A stretch of DNA of 64,000 nucleotides. Origin: an uncultured Eubacteriales bacterium (GTDB lineage Bacteria > Bacillota > Clostridia > Oscillospirales > Acutalibacteraceae). Where the stretch lies: contig CAKSCM010000001.1 in the NCBI GenBank assembly GCA_934444365.1, forward strand, positions 1 through 64,000. Direction: 5' to 3'. The notes under the pieces are model-generated. The model saw only the letters and a program-made list of their open reading frames with translations, made no database searches and had not been told where the DNA came from. This document shows, in pieces, positions 1-7,340 of the stretch. Within the stretch, counting starts at the first letter, position 1; each line of letters opens with the position of its first letter. The position numbers were made by a program, and so were the translations under genes.

Positions 1-426
1 TCCTCCTCAAAATCCGGCTACACCACGGGACTTGTTCACCGTCACACAAACGCCCTCGGCAGCTACATTTACAGCTATGACGCTGGAGCCAACACCAAAC
101 ATTTCAATCACAATAGGGTGCTCTGGTAACGATGTTGTCAGAGTGTGTATTTCATTTCTAAGAGTGGCCAGAGTAGCAGAGGTCGTTTGAAGTTGGGATG
201 TAGCCTGCTTCACTAGGAGCTTAGCTGTAACAGTCTTAAGCGTGATACTGAAATGGTCGCAGGCAGAAGTATAGATATCCAGTGTTTTGTTCTGACTGAA
301 GTTATAATCATGTTTTCGGAACCACTTCTAGTACTTGGTGGTAAACGCCTTTTCCATCAGCCAGCAGACACATTCATAAAGATAGAACGCTGACATAAAA
401 TCCATCTTTTTCTCGTTGCCGATTCA
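1..426 (-). pseudogene. IS110-type transposase remnant (C-terminal part)
   Basis: Read on the minus strand, the translation shows a recognisable IS110-family transposase stretch. It includes LMEKAFTTKY, then KWFRKHDYNFSQNK, TLDIYTS, LLVKQATSQLQ and LPEHPIVIEMFGVGSS, the last being the usual 'LPEYPVVM.MYGVG' block ahead of the helix-hairpin-helix. An in-frame TAG at 328-330 and a TGA at 424-426 interrupt it, and after GVGSS the frame stops resembling the family. It is therefore decayed, not active, and it is cut by the window start. It marks the left edge of the AT-rich island. The family call rests on motif memory, not a search. Confidence 0.7.
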
Positions 427-737
427 ATCTATTGGGCTATTGGGTGACGCAAACTCTAGGATCAATCTACTTAAACCGAATCGAGCGTTACAACGAGTGA
501 ATAGCTGACAGTCTTGTTTTTGGTGTCATAGCCTAAAGAAGTCAAGATCATCAAATTACTCCCCTCATTGTAGTATAGGCACGAGACGGGGAAAGACCGT
601 CCGCCTTTCCTGCCTAATTTATTGTAATTGCGAGGACGAAAACCGCATACTAAAGTATTATTAATCTTTTCTTCGGTTTGGTATAAGCAAAAGGCTTTGT
701 TTTGTGTAAATGTATTTCTTTTTTTCTGGAGGTGTCC
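427..737. other. non-coding stretch between transposon remnant and RiPP locus
   Basis: No convincing gene is seen on either strand. Part of it (about 430-560) may be further decayed insertion-sequence DNA, because it adjoins the transposase remnant and has no open frame. The final 100 bases are AT-rich and should hold the promoter of the RiPP operon, but no clean -35/-10 pair stands out. A strong GGAGG lies at 728-732, just ahead of the first island gene. Confidence 0.4.
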
Positions 738-1922
738 ATGGTGTTGTTTTCAGATAATCCAATAGCTTATATGTTTGTTTTATCGCTGCCGCACATTGAA
801 TTTCTTAAGTATAAAAGTGAAATTGTTGTTTTAGATGATGAGATAGAGGAAATATTGTATGAAGCTAGTCGGTTACAAACTAAAAGTATTGTATGCAATA
901 ATCTAAGGGTTTTTGGTAATTCGGCAAAATTATTAAAATATATTCATAAAGAATGTATCTATAGAGATATTGCATATCAAAAACATTTAAAAGATGTTGA
1001 TGGTATATTGGAAAAATGGAAAGGCAAGTATACCTACTTAAAAGGTATTAATATAAATTATTTTTGTCATAACATGAAATTGGGTGAACGGAACACAAAC
1101 GATTACGATATTCTAACTACTCCAAAAGTTGCAAGCGAAATGTTCGCTTATTTGGATGAAACTGGTTGGAGTAAGGACTATAAAACATGTAATAGAGATG
1201 ATTATAATGAGTGTTATTCTCAACATTTAACACCCTTTTACAAGCAGGATAAAAAAATTTATATTGAGATACATCCAAGGATGAATTTGCCTTTTGATAA
1301 ATATCAACCTGACATAGAGAGGTTTTTAGGTCGCTGTCGTTGGATTGACTTGTATAATAGTCAATATTTATTGAATTCTATCGAAGACTGTGCATACTCA
1401 CTTGCGTTTGATATGTATGTGGATCAATTTTATGTGCATACATACTCATTAAAAACTTATAGTTCAATTGTGGCTTTATATAAAAAAATCAATTTAGAAC
1501 GCTTGTATCGAATCGCTTGCAATGATAACTGCCTTTTTCCAGTTTCTTATGCATTATATTGTGTGAACTATATGTATAAATACTCAACGGGACATGACCT
1601 TATGAGTAATGAAGAGATGCTTTTGTTTAAATTCCAAAAAAATATTGAATGCTTTCAATATATAAAGCATCATATGACTTTTTCAGATGCAACTCTTGGT
1701 AAGTGGGATGATGATTTCCCATTGGAAAAACGAATATATACACAAGTAACGTCTCTTAATCCGGAAACGCAAGCGTTATTAGACAAAAAAATAGCACACT
1801 ATTTTTTTAGAAGGCACTGGATAGATGCGACTGAAAAATTACCCCTTGGCTATTTTGATATGTATTCAGATTGGGAATATGTACGACCAATTATTCGAGT
1901 ATCGAAGGAGCAAAAAAAATGA
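738..1922 (+). CDS. nucleotidyltransferase-family protein of RiPP locus (PF14907-like)
   Basis: A 394-residue protein resembling the uncharacterised nucleotidyltransferases (PF14907) that recur in lasso-peptide and other RiPP clusters. The supporting block is around residues 105-130: a KG..I motif, then the D-x-D type motif in NTNDYDIL, as expected for a nucleotidyltransferase fold whose acidic pair binds metal. No signal peptide is seen, so it is probably cytoplasmic. The ATG at 738 is chosen because GGAGG at 728-732 directly precedes it; an upstream in-frame TTG at 702 has no site. It overlaps the following ABC transporter gene by 4 bases, so the two are translationally coupled. The substrate is unknown; the modified peptide is a reasonable inference. 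Codon use is very AT-rich, as in the rest of the island. Confidence 0.65.
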   Translation: MVLFSDNPIAYMFVLSLPHIEFLKYKSEIVVLDDEIEEILYEASRLQTKSIVCNNLRVFGNSAKLLKYIHKECIYRDIAYQKHLKDVDGILEKWKGKYTYLKGININYFCHNMKLGERNTNDYDILTTPKVASEMFAYLDETGWSKDYKTCNRDDYNECYSQHLTPFYKQDKKIYIEIHPRMNLPFDKYQPDIERFLGRCRWIDLYNSQYLLNSIEDCAYSLAFDMYVDQFYVHTYSLKTYSSIVALYKKINLERLYRIACNDNCLFPVSYALYCVNYMYKYSTGHDLMSNEEMLLFKFQKNIECFQYIKHHMTFSDATLGKWDDDFPLEKRIYTQVTSLNPETQALLDKKIAHYFFRRHWIDATEKLPLGYFDMYSDWEYVRPIIRVSKEQKK

Positions 1923-3532
1923 AAAAAGAAATGATGTTGCGATTGATACCTTGGATGGTATTATCATTCACTATGTTTTTTTTGGTGCAGATTATTAATT
2001 TAATTCCTGCATATATGATGTCGTATCTTGTTGATGTTATCATACCTAAGGCCAATATACATTTAATAATAATGTATGTAATATTATATATTTCTATTCC
2101 TTTTGCAAGTGGATTGGGAAACTCGATATATGTTTATTATACCGCTGTAAAGTGTAGGAAATGCGCTCTTGAATTAAACAAACGTATTTTTGAAAATCTT
2201 TTGAGCCAAAATATGTTATTTTATGTATCTAATCCTGGTGGGGAATTAGCGGCTAAAGTTATGCAAGATGTATCTGACTATGTATATTTGTGGATTTGTA
2301 CTATACCACAGGCGATATCCTCAGTGTTGTCTATAGGTGCAATCTTTATAATCATTGGTAAGATTAATATTTATATTGCTATCGTTCAGGCGCTTTTTAT
2401 AATTTTACTTTTACTACCAGTTCGCACTGGTGGAAAAATAGTGAGTGAAAATTCAAAAAAATTATTTGGTGCTATTGTAAAAGCACGGTATGCTGTATCT
2501 GAAGCTTTTAGCGGTATTCTTACAGTTAAAGCAATGAGCTTAGAAAAGAAAATTCTTAACCGATATGTTGGGATATATAAAGAAGGAAATTCGATTTTTG
2601 GACGTGCTGTTGCTGTTGAAACCATTGTAACAAGCGGAATTCGGGATTTCCTTTCTGCTGTGTTTTTAGGTATAGCTTTTATTCAGTGTGCAGTGTATGT
2701 TTCATCTGGAATGCTGACTATTGGCTTGTTGATTACATGTATTTCTGTTTTGCCTAGATATTATTCGTTAGTTGTAAACCTTGTTAGTGCAGATCTTTCG
2801 TTTAAAAAGCAAGTCAGTCAATATAATGATTTGTTTCGATATTTAAACTTAGAAACAGAATTTTTAGGCGAAGATATGCCAACTGAATTTCTTTCTAATG
2901 AGTTAAAACTGGTTGACGTTGATTTTAAATACGACAATGAAAAAGTTCTTTCAAATGTATGTTTGACTTTAAAAAAAGGTAAATGGATTGGAATAGAGGG
3001 TAAAAGTGGCGCTGGAAAAACAACTTTAATAAACATTTTGATTGGATTATATATTCCAGATTCTGGTGTTATGACTATTGATGGATTATCCGTTAAAAAT
3101 CTTAAGCTGAATTGGTATAGAACACACATTGCATATGTTCCGCAAGATCCGTTTCTGTTTAATGGCACTATTCGTGAAAACGTTGAGCTATTTTGTGGAG
3201 ATATTGATTCTGATAAAATTAACGAATCTTTGAAGAAGGCAAATATTTATGACTTTGTAAATAATTTACCCAACGGACTGGATTCGTATATAGGAGAAAA
3301 TGGGTTATCAATTTCTGGAGGAGAGAAGCAAAGGTTAGCTATTGCAATTGCACTAATGACTAATCGCCCCTTATTAGTATTAGATGAAGCCACGTCGAAT
3401 ATGGACTCTTTTAGCCAAGAATATGTAAGAGATAATCTTAAGTCTCTTGTGGATAATGAAGCTTTAACAATTATTTCGGTTTCACATAGGAAGGACTTTC
3501 ATAAATGTATCGACTTGTTATATGAATTGTAG
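1919..3532 (+). CDS. ABC exporter, fused membrane and ATPase domains
   Basis: A 537-residue half-transporter of the MsbA/LanT-like exporter class without an N-terminal C39 peptidase. An ABC transmembrane domain (about residues 10-290, five or six hydrophobic helices) is followed by a nucleotide-binding domain. That domain carries Walker A GKSGAGKTT, a Q-loop in VPQDPFLF, the signature ISGGEKQR, Walker B LLVLDEATSNMD and the switch histidine in SVSHR. It should act as a homodimer exporting the mature peptide across the membrane. With no C39 domain, any leader cleavage must come from another protease or not occur. The ATG at 1919 follows AAGGAG with good spacing and overlaps the nucleotidyltransferase stop (ATGA type). 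Confidence 0.85.
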   Translation: MKKEMMLRLIPWMVLSFTMFFLVQIINLIPAYMMSYLVDVIIPKANIHLIIMYVILYISIPFASGLGNSIYVYYTAVKCRKCALELNKRIFENLLSQNMLFYVSNPGGELAAKVMQDVSDYVYLWICTIPQAISSVLSIGAIFIIIGKINIYIAIVQALFIILLLLPVRTGGKIVSENSKKLFGAIVKARYAVSEAFSGILTVKAMSLEKKILNRYVGIYKEGNSIFGRAVAVETIVTSGIRDFLSAVFLGIAFIQCAVYVSSGMLTIGLLITCISVLPRYYSLVVNLVSADLSFKKQVSQYNDLFRYLNLETEFLGEDMPTEFLSNELKLVDVDFKYDNEKVLSNVCLTLKKGKWIGIEGKSGAGKTTLINILIGLYIPDSGVMTIDGLSVKNLKLNWYRTHIAYVPQDPFLFNGTIRENVELFCGDIDSDKINESLKKANIYDFVNNLPNGLDSYIGENGLSISGGEKQRLAIAIALMTNRPLLVLDEATSNMDSFSQEYVRDNLKSLVDNEALTIISVSHRKDFHKCIDLLYEL

Positions 3533-3550
3533 TGAAAACTAATTTTTGTT

Positions 3551-3746
3551 AATAATGCATGGTGGTATTATTCTTTTAATAAATTATTTTGAAAGGAGGG
3601 AAAAATATGTGGTCTTCACCGATCTTTTGTGAGTTTGACATTGAAGAGTTAGTTCTTGAAGGTAGTAATTCTATAGCATGTGACCGATATGCTTGCGGTT
3701 GCTAAAAATCTCATGTTTATAGCTATAAATACCACCGTGCATTATT
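3551..3746. repeat. near-perfect 19-bp inverted repeats flanking the precursor gene
   Basis: The left arm at 3551-3569 (AATAATGCATGGTGGTATT) and the right arm at 3728-3746 are reverse complements with a single difference (T/G), which would still pair as U-G in RNA. Between them lie 158 bases holding the Shine-Dalgarno site and the whole 32-codon precursor gene. The pair could be a long-range RNA stem enclosing the small mRNA, the ends of a tiny mobile cassette, a paired operator, or recombination sites for inversion. No recombinase gene is seen in the window. Confidence 0.75.
3607..3705 (+). CDS. candidate RiPP precursor peptide, 32 residues, four Cys
   Basis: A 32-codon frame opens at an ATG seven bases after an excellent AAAGGAGGG site (3592-3600) and ends in TAA. 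The peptide has an acidic, hydrophobic middle (FDIEELVLEG, residues 10-19) that looks like a leader for a PqqD-type recognition domain. Its Ser/Asn/Cys-rich C-terminal end finishes CDRYACGC. Cys residues are at 8, 25, 30 and 32, and the last residue is Cys. It sits between the exporter and the first radical SAM gene, the usual place for a precursor. There is no Gly-Gly cleavage site and no C39 peptidase in the locus. I do not recognise the family. The call as a precursor rests on context, length, Cys pattern and ribosome-binding site. Confidence 0.75.
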   Translation: MWSSPIFCEFDIEELVLEGSNSIACDRYACGC

Positions 3747-3777
3747 TTAGAAATTGATGATAATATTAGTTGAGTGA

Positions 3778-3791
3778 ATTTTACGTAAAAT
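3778..3791. promoter_or_regulatory. 14-bp perfect palindrome upstream of first radical SAM gene
   Basis: ATTTTACGTAAAAT is a perfect palindrome 63 bases ahead of the radical SAM start. It could be an operator for a dimeric regulator controlling the maturation genes separately from the precursor. In such AT-rich DNA a chance palindrome of this length is possible, and no local regulator gene is present in the island. Confidence 0.3.
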
Positions 3792-3854
3792 GGCGTGTTT
3801 TGTTGATTTAATATGATTTATATATAAAAAATAATGTTGTAAGGATGTGAAAAA

Positions 3855-4865
3855 ATGAATAATAATCATAAATTGGATATTGAAGAGTATTTATTTAAGC
3901 GTCATGCAGGTAAGCTTTATATGCAGAGTTTGCAATTAGATATAACAAATATTTGTAATGCAAAGTGCCCTTTTTGTTTGCAAGGTAACCATAACGAATC
4001 TAAAAATGAAATGACATTTGAAGAGATTTCACGAATACTGCATGATGCAAAAAAACTTCAGGTTTTTAATGTTGGGTACGATGGTGGTGAAGCTTTCACA
4101 AGAAAAGATTTTCATAAAATATTACGATTGACATCAGATTTGGGCTTTAGTATTTCTATTGCTAGTAATGGTCAATTGATTAACTCGAAAGATATTGAGT
4201 TACTAAAAACATATAGTTTATCTAAAATATCAATTAGTTTTCATTCGATACAACGAGATATTTATAATAAGATGTTCGGGGTTAAAGGGAATGAATACGA
4301 GCATGCCTTAAAAAACATTCAAATGATGATACATAATGGAATACATGTAGGAATTGCGATAACTATAACTAATTTGAATCTAAAAAGTATTCCAGAAACT
4401 ATCAAATATTTTAAGTCATTGGGCGTGGAATCAAAGGATATAGGGTTAAATCATTTAATTGCTGGAAAAAAAGAGATCGGTGCTCTGCGACTGACTGTTG
4501 ATGAAAAAAAGAATTTGACTAAATATTTGCTTGACGAAGGTATTGAATCATGTTTGCGTGGGCATTTTTTATGTAAAGCAGGAAGAACAGCATTAAATGT
4601 ATCATATGACGGGTTAACCTATGCCTGTCCGTTACTGCAAACGCCTGCCGGAGATTTGCGTAAGAGCGATTTGCGTGACATTTGGATTAATAGTGAGTAT
4701 CTAAAAATGTTACGATCTTTAAAACCAGAGCATTTTGAAAAATGTTATAATTGCTCGGCAAAATTTCAGTGCCAAATGTGTTTGCGCAATAATCTTTTTT
4801 ATAATAATAATATATTTGAGCCATATGAAGAAACATGTGCAATTATGAAAATAAGAAAGGATTGA
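3855..4865 (+). CDS. radical SAM/SPASM peptide-modifying enzyme 1
   Basis: A 336-residue radical SAM protein with the CX3CX2C cluster motif at C34-C38-C41 (CNAKCPFC) and a GGE motif at 77-79. A C-terminal SPASM-type region holds Cys in SCLRGHFLC, YACPLL, KCYNC, FQCQMC and ETCA, enough for one or two auxiliary iron-sulfur clusters. Such enzymes install thioether, C-C or other crosslinks in RiPP precursors. Here the likely substrate is the Cys-containing 32-residue peptide just upstream. The ATG follows GGATGTGAAAAA. The next gene, the PqqD-like protein, begins 5 bases after its stop, so recognition protein and enzyme are probably made together. The exact chemistry cannot be told from sequence. 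Confidence 0.9.
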   Translation: MNNNHKLDIEEYLFKRHAGKLYMQSLQLDITNICNAKCPFCLQGNHNESKNEMTFEEISRILHDAKKLQVFNVGYDGGEAFTRKDFHKILRLTSDLGFSISIASNGQLINSKDIELLKTYSLSKISISFHSIQRDIYNKMFGVKGNEYEHALKNIQMMIHNGIHVGIAITITNLNLKSIPETIKYFKSLGVESKDIGLNHLIAGKKEIGALRLTVDEKKNLTKYLLDEGIESCLRGHFLCKAGRTALNVSYDGLTYACPLLQTPAGDLRKSDLRDIWINSEYLKMLRSLKPEHFEKCYNCSAKFQCQMCLRNNLFYNNNIFEPYEETCAIMKIRKD

Positions 4866-4870
4866 TTAAA

Positions 4871-5134
4871 ATGTATAAATTTAGTGATAACGTCGCTTGG
4901 GTACAAGAAGATGATGAATATTTATTGGCAAATTATAACACTGGAAAAGTTTGCATAATTAGTGGCACAGGTATTGATATTCTTAATTGTATACTAGAAG
5001 AAATGAATTTAGAGCAAATTATAACAACACTTAAGAATAAGTACAATGATACCGATGATTTAAGTATGGAAAAAGATATTGAAAACTTTATTTTTGATTT
5101 AATTAGAAAAGAGTATTTAAAGAACGAAGGGTGA
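4871..5134 (+). CDS. PqqD-like RiPP recognition element protein
   Basis: An 87-residue stand-alone protein of the PqqD type. It opens with a short beta region (WVQEDDEYLLANYNTGKV, then an 'I.GTG..IL' turn) and continues with helices ending in a C-terminal winged-helix-like segment (IENFIFDLIRKEYL). PqqD proteins bind the leader peptide and deliver it to the radical SAM enzyme. The frame is open upstream to 4835, overlapping the radical SAM gene, but the ATG at 4871 follows AAAGGA and gives the normal length for the family. Three bases separate it from the kinase-like gene. It is the only recognition element seen, so it may serve both radical SAM enzymes. Confidence 0.8.
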   Translation: MYKFSDNVAWVQEDDEYLLANYNTGKVCIISGTGIDILNCILEEMNLEQIITTLKNKYNDTDDLSMEKDIENFIFDLIRKEYLKNEG

Positions 5135-5137
5135 GGG

Positions 5138-5974
5138 ATGTTTTATTACAGATTCTGGAATATCGTGTTTCGATCAGGCATGAGATTAGAACTCGCAAAT
5201 ATACATAATATTAATGAGGATGATAAAGTTTACACTTTATATTTTGAAAATAAGTCTAATTGTGATAAGGAATCATCTTGTTTAAAGGTATATGATGATG
5301 GAAATTTACTTGTTGCTGTTGAACATCGTGAAAAACGAATTGTTTTTTATGGATATGTGAATTCGCATATAGTGACCTTAATCATTGTAAGCGATTTACT
5401 TGCGGATATTATTTCGTATGCAAATCAATGCCTTTTGCTACATGCAAGTTCTGTGTGCAAGAATCAAAAATCAATAGCTTTCTTGGGTAAATCACATTCA
5501 GGAAAGTCAACACTCTCAAGTTACTTTGCTTTACAGGGATATGAAGTGTTAACTGATGATGTTTTTCCTGTGATAAAAATTAATAACTTGTTTTACACCG
5601 TTTCTTTACAGACTGGTGTTAAACTCCGTAGCGAATCGGTTCAGGAAATGAATCGATTATATTCCAATGGCACGGTTTTTAATGTTAATGAAAAGTGTCA
5701 CTTGTTTGACTGTACGGATTCGAACTTTTTTCCTGTTTGTGGTTTGTTTATTATCGAACTAGAAGATAAAGTATCCATAAAAAAAATTTTGGGCATCGAG
5801 AAAAAAATCCAATTTATACGTCATATTCATAGATATGTGGATAAAAACGTGTTATACGAATATATACGCTCCGATTTAGATTCTATTAATGTTTTCCGTC
5901 TGGGCTACCCAAAGAATTATAAAGATTGTCAGTTGATTTATAATTTAGTGGATTTAATATTAGAAAAAATATAG
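5138..5974 (+). CDS. HprK-like kinase of RiPP locus
   Basis: A 278-residue protein with the hallmarks of HPr kinase-related proteins found in lasso and PqqD/radical SAM clusters. These are LHASSV (about 101-106), a Walker A loop FLGKSHSGKST (115-125), and an acidic pair in LTDDVF (138-143) shortly after. Characterised relatives phosphorylate the C-terminal serine of lasso precursors, and true HprK phosphorylates a serine of HPr. Here the precursor ends in Cys, with serines only at 3, 4, 20 and 22, so an internal serine or another target would be needed. It lacks the N-terminal domain and signature of housekeeping HprK. It is tightly packed between the PqqD-like gene and the second radical SAM gene. 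Confidence 0.75.
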   Translation: MFYYRFWNIVFRSGMRLELANIHNINEDDKVYTLYFENKSNCDKESSCLKVYDDGNLLVAVEHREKRIVFYGYVNSHIVTLIIVSDLLADIISYANQCLLLHASSVCKNQKSIAFLGKSHSGKSTLSSYFALQGYEVLTDDVFPVIKINNLFYTVSLQTGVKLRSESVQEMNRLYSNGTVFNVNEKCHLFDCTDSNFFPVCGLFIIELEDKVSIKKILGIEKKIQFIRHIHRYVDKNVLYEYIRSDLDSINVFRLGYPKNYKDCQLIYNLVDLILEKI

Positions 5975-6000
5975 ATATAAAGTAGGATCGGTGAACAAAT

Positions 6001-6957
6001 ATGGGCTTTTTTATGACAACACCTTTAATGATGCAAATTGAAGTTACCCAGGAGTGTCCTTTTAGTTGTCCACAATGTTATAACAGTTGTACTGTTAAAA
6101 GTATGCCTGTTGATATTGTGATAAGACATATTAATCAGGCTAAAGAATTAGGGGTTAAACGCATCGTTCTAAATGGTGGAGAACCATTAGTTTATAAACA
6201 TATCGAAACAATCATTGATTACACATTGGAACATGAACTTGCGGTTACTTTTTTTACTAGTGGATATGGATTATCGATAGATTTTATCAAAAAATATGCT
6301 AACAAAAGAATTGATATTTACATCTCTTTGAACGGCTCGTCTTTAGAGATAAACTCAAAATCTCGTGATGGCTTTTCTTATGCAATAGAGGCCATGCAAT
6401 CATTTCGCCAATTGGGTGTTCCGTACGGAATAACTTGGGTAGCGAGGGCAGACAATGTTATGGATTTTCCTAATATGTATGCTTTGGCAACAAAATATAG
6501 TGCTGATGTGATTGCGATCATTCCAAATCGTCCAAGTAATAAAGACGAAATAATATCAGAAATGGGTGTTGAGGATTATGAGTTCTTGAAAAAAAGTATC
6601 TTGGAGTTGCGAAATGGTAGTGTTAAAATTTTGATTGATGCATGCTATGGTATGTTATCAATGTTGATAGGTCAGGTTGCTTCTAAGTTTACAGGTTGTT
6701 ATGCTGGCAGATTTTCATTTAGTGTTGATGTTGACAGTAATTATAGGCCCTGTACTCATATACCTACATCTGAAAATTATTCAACAGCACATGACTATTG
6801 GTTAAATAGTAAGATACTGAATAACCTCAGAAACAGTGATAATATATGTATTGACTGTATACATATTTTAAAATGTTCTCCTTGTCCTTTAATGTTGACA
6901 TCTAATAATTGTGATGATGTAAAAAGATGTGTTTTGTATCAGAGAACGAGTGATTGA
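6001..6957 (+). CDS. radical SAM peptide-modifying enzyme 2
   Basis: A 318-residue radical SAM protein with CX3CX2C at C19-C23-C26 (CPFSCPQC), placed close to the N-terminus as in SPASM maturases, and NGGEP in the SAM-binding region. A Cys-bearing C-terminal region (TGCYAG, RPCTH, ICIDCIH, KCSPCPLM, NNCDD, RCVLY) resembles a SPASM or twitch domain. It is clearly not a duplicate of enzyme 1. The start at 6001 follows AGGATCGGTG. A second Met at 6013 is possible. The two enzymes may act in turn on one peptide, or this one may make a different modification. It is the last gene of the AT-rich island; base composition rises just after its stop. Confidence 0.87.
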   Translation: MGFFMTTPLMMQIEVTQECPFSCPQCYNSCTVKSMPVDIVIRHINQAKELGVKRIVLNGGEPLVYKHIETIIDYTLEHELAVTFFTSGYGLSIDFIKKYANKRIDIYISLNGSSLEINSKSRDGFSYAIEAMQSFRQLGVPYGITWVARADNVMDFPNMYALATKYSADVIAIIPNRPSNKDEIISEMGVEDYEFLKKSILELRNGSVKILIDACYGMLSMLIGQVASKFTGCYAGRFSFSVDVDSNYRPCTHIPTSENYSTAHDYWLNSKILNNLRNSDNICIDCIHILKCSPCPLMLTSNNCDDVKRCVLYQRTSD

Positions 6958-7340
6958 CATCTGTTTTTCCTTGAAGATATTTTATGTTATATGGTTGCTC
7001 GGGATAAAAATGCCGTGATGGAGGTTTTGCTTAACCTTCAGGATTTTCGTCCGGCGGGGCAAAAGCCTTTTTAGCGCCGATTGTCTTGTAGGCTGTGCTA
7101 ATAAGTAACGAAGCGAAAAAGCTCATGATTATTCTCTATTTACGGTTAGGATATGCTAACCGGAAGGCAAACGAACTTAAATGTGTGTTTTCGCATACAT
7201 TGCGTGTCGCTTATTTCAACAGACAGAATTTCCTTGCGGCAAAAAAATACTCCGGTGTGCCAAACCGTACAAAAAGCTCGTAATACGGTGCACCCGGGAG
7301 GAGTTCATTATTATTGTATGCTTCGATTAACTAAAATTAT
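6958..7340. other. junction region without a confident gene
   Basis: This 383-base stretch has the composition of the host chromosome rather than of the island. Only short frames are open: a 27-codon plus-strand frame (6991-7074, no ribosome site) and a 31-codon minus-strand frame (7031-7126) that overlap each other. The minus frame encodes a hydrophobic start (MSFFASLLIS) and a Pro/Glu-rich end (FAPPDENPEG), but its upstream site is weak. The region may be relic DNA left at the insertion point. I assign no function. Confidence 0.4.

Noticed and set aside
3607..3705. Lasso-peptide precursor
   Set aside because: Kinase and nucleotidyltransferase partners suggested it, but there is no lasso cyclase or B-type protease and the core is Cys-rich without a suitable ring Gly plus Asp/Glu spacing.
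738..6957. Sactipeptide or lanthipeptide class assignment
   Set aside because: No LanB/LanC/LanM-type enzyme is present, and sequence alone does not show which bond the radical SAM enzymes form, so no class name is given.
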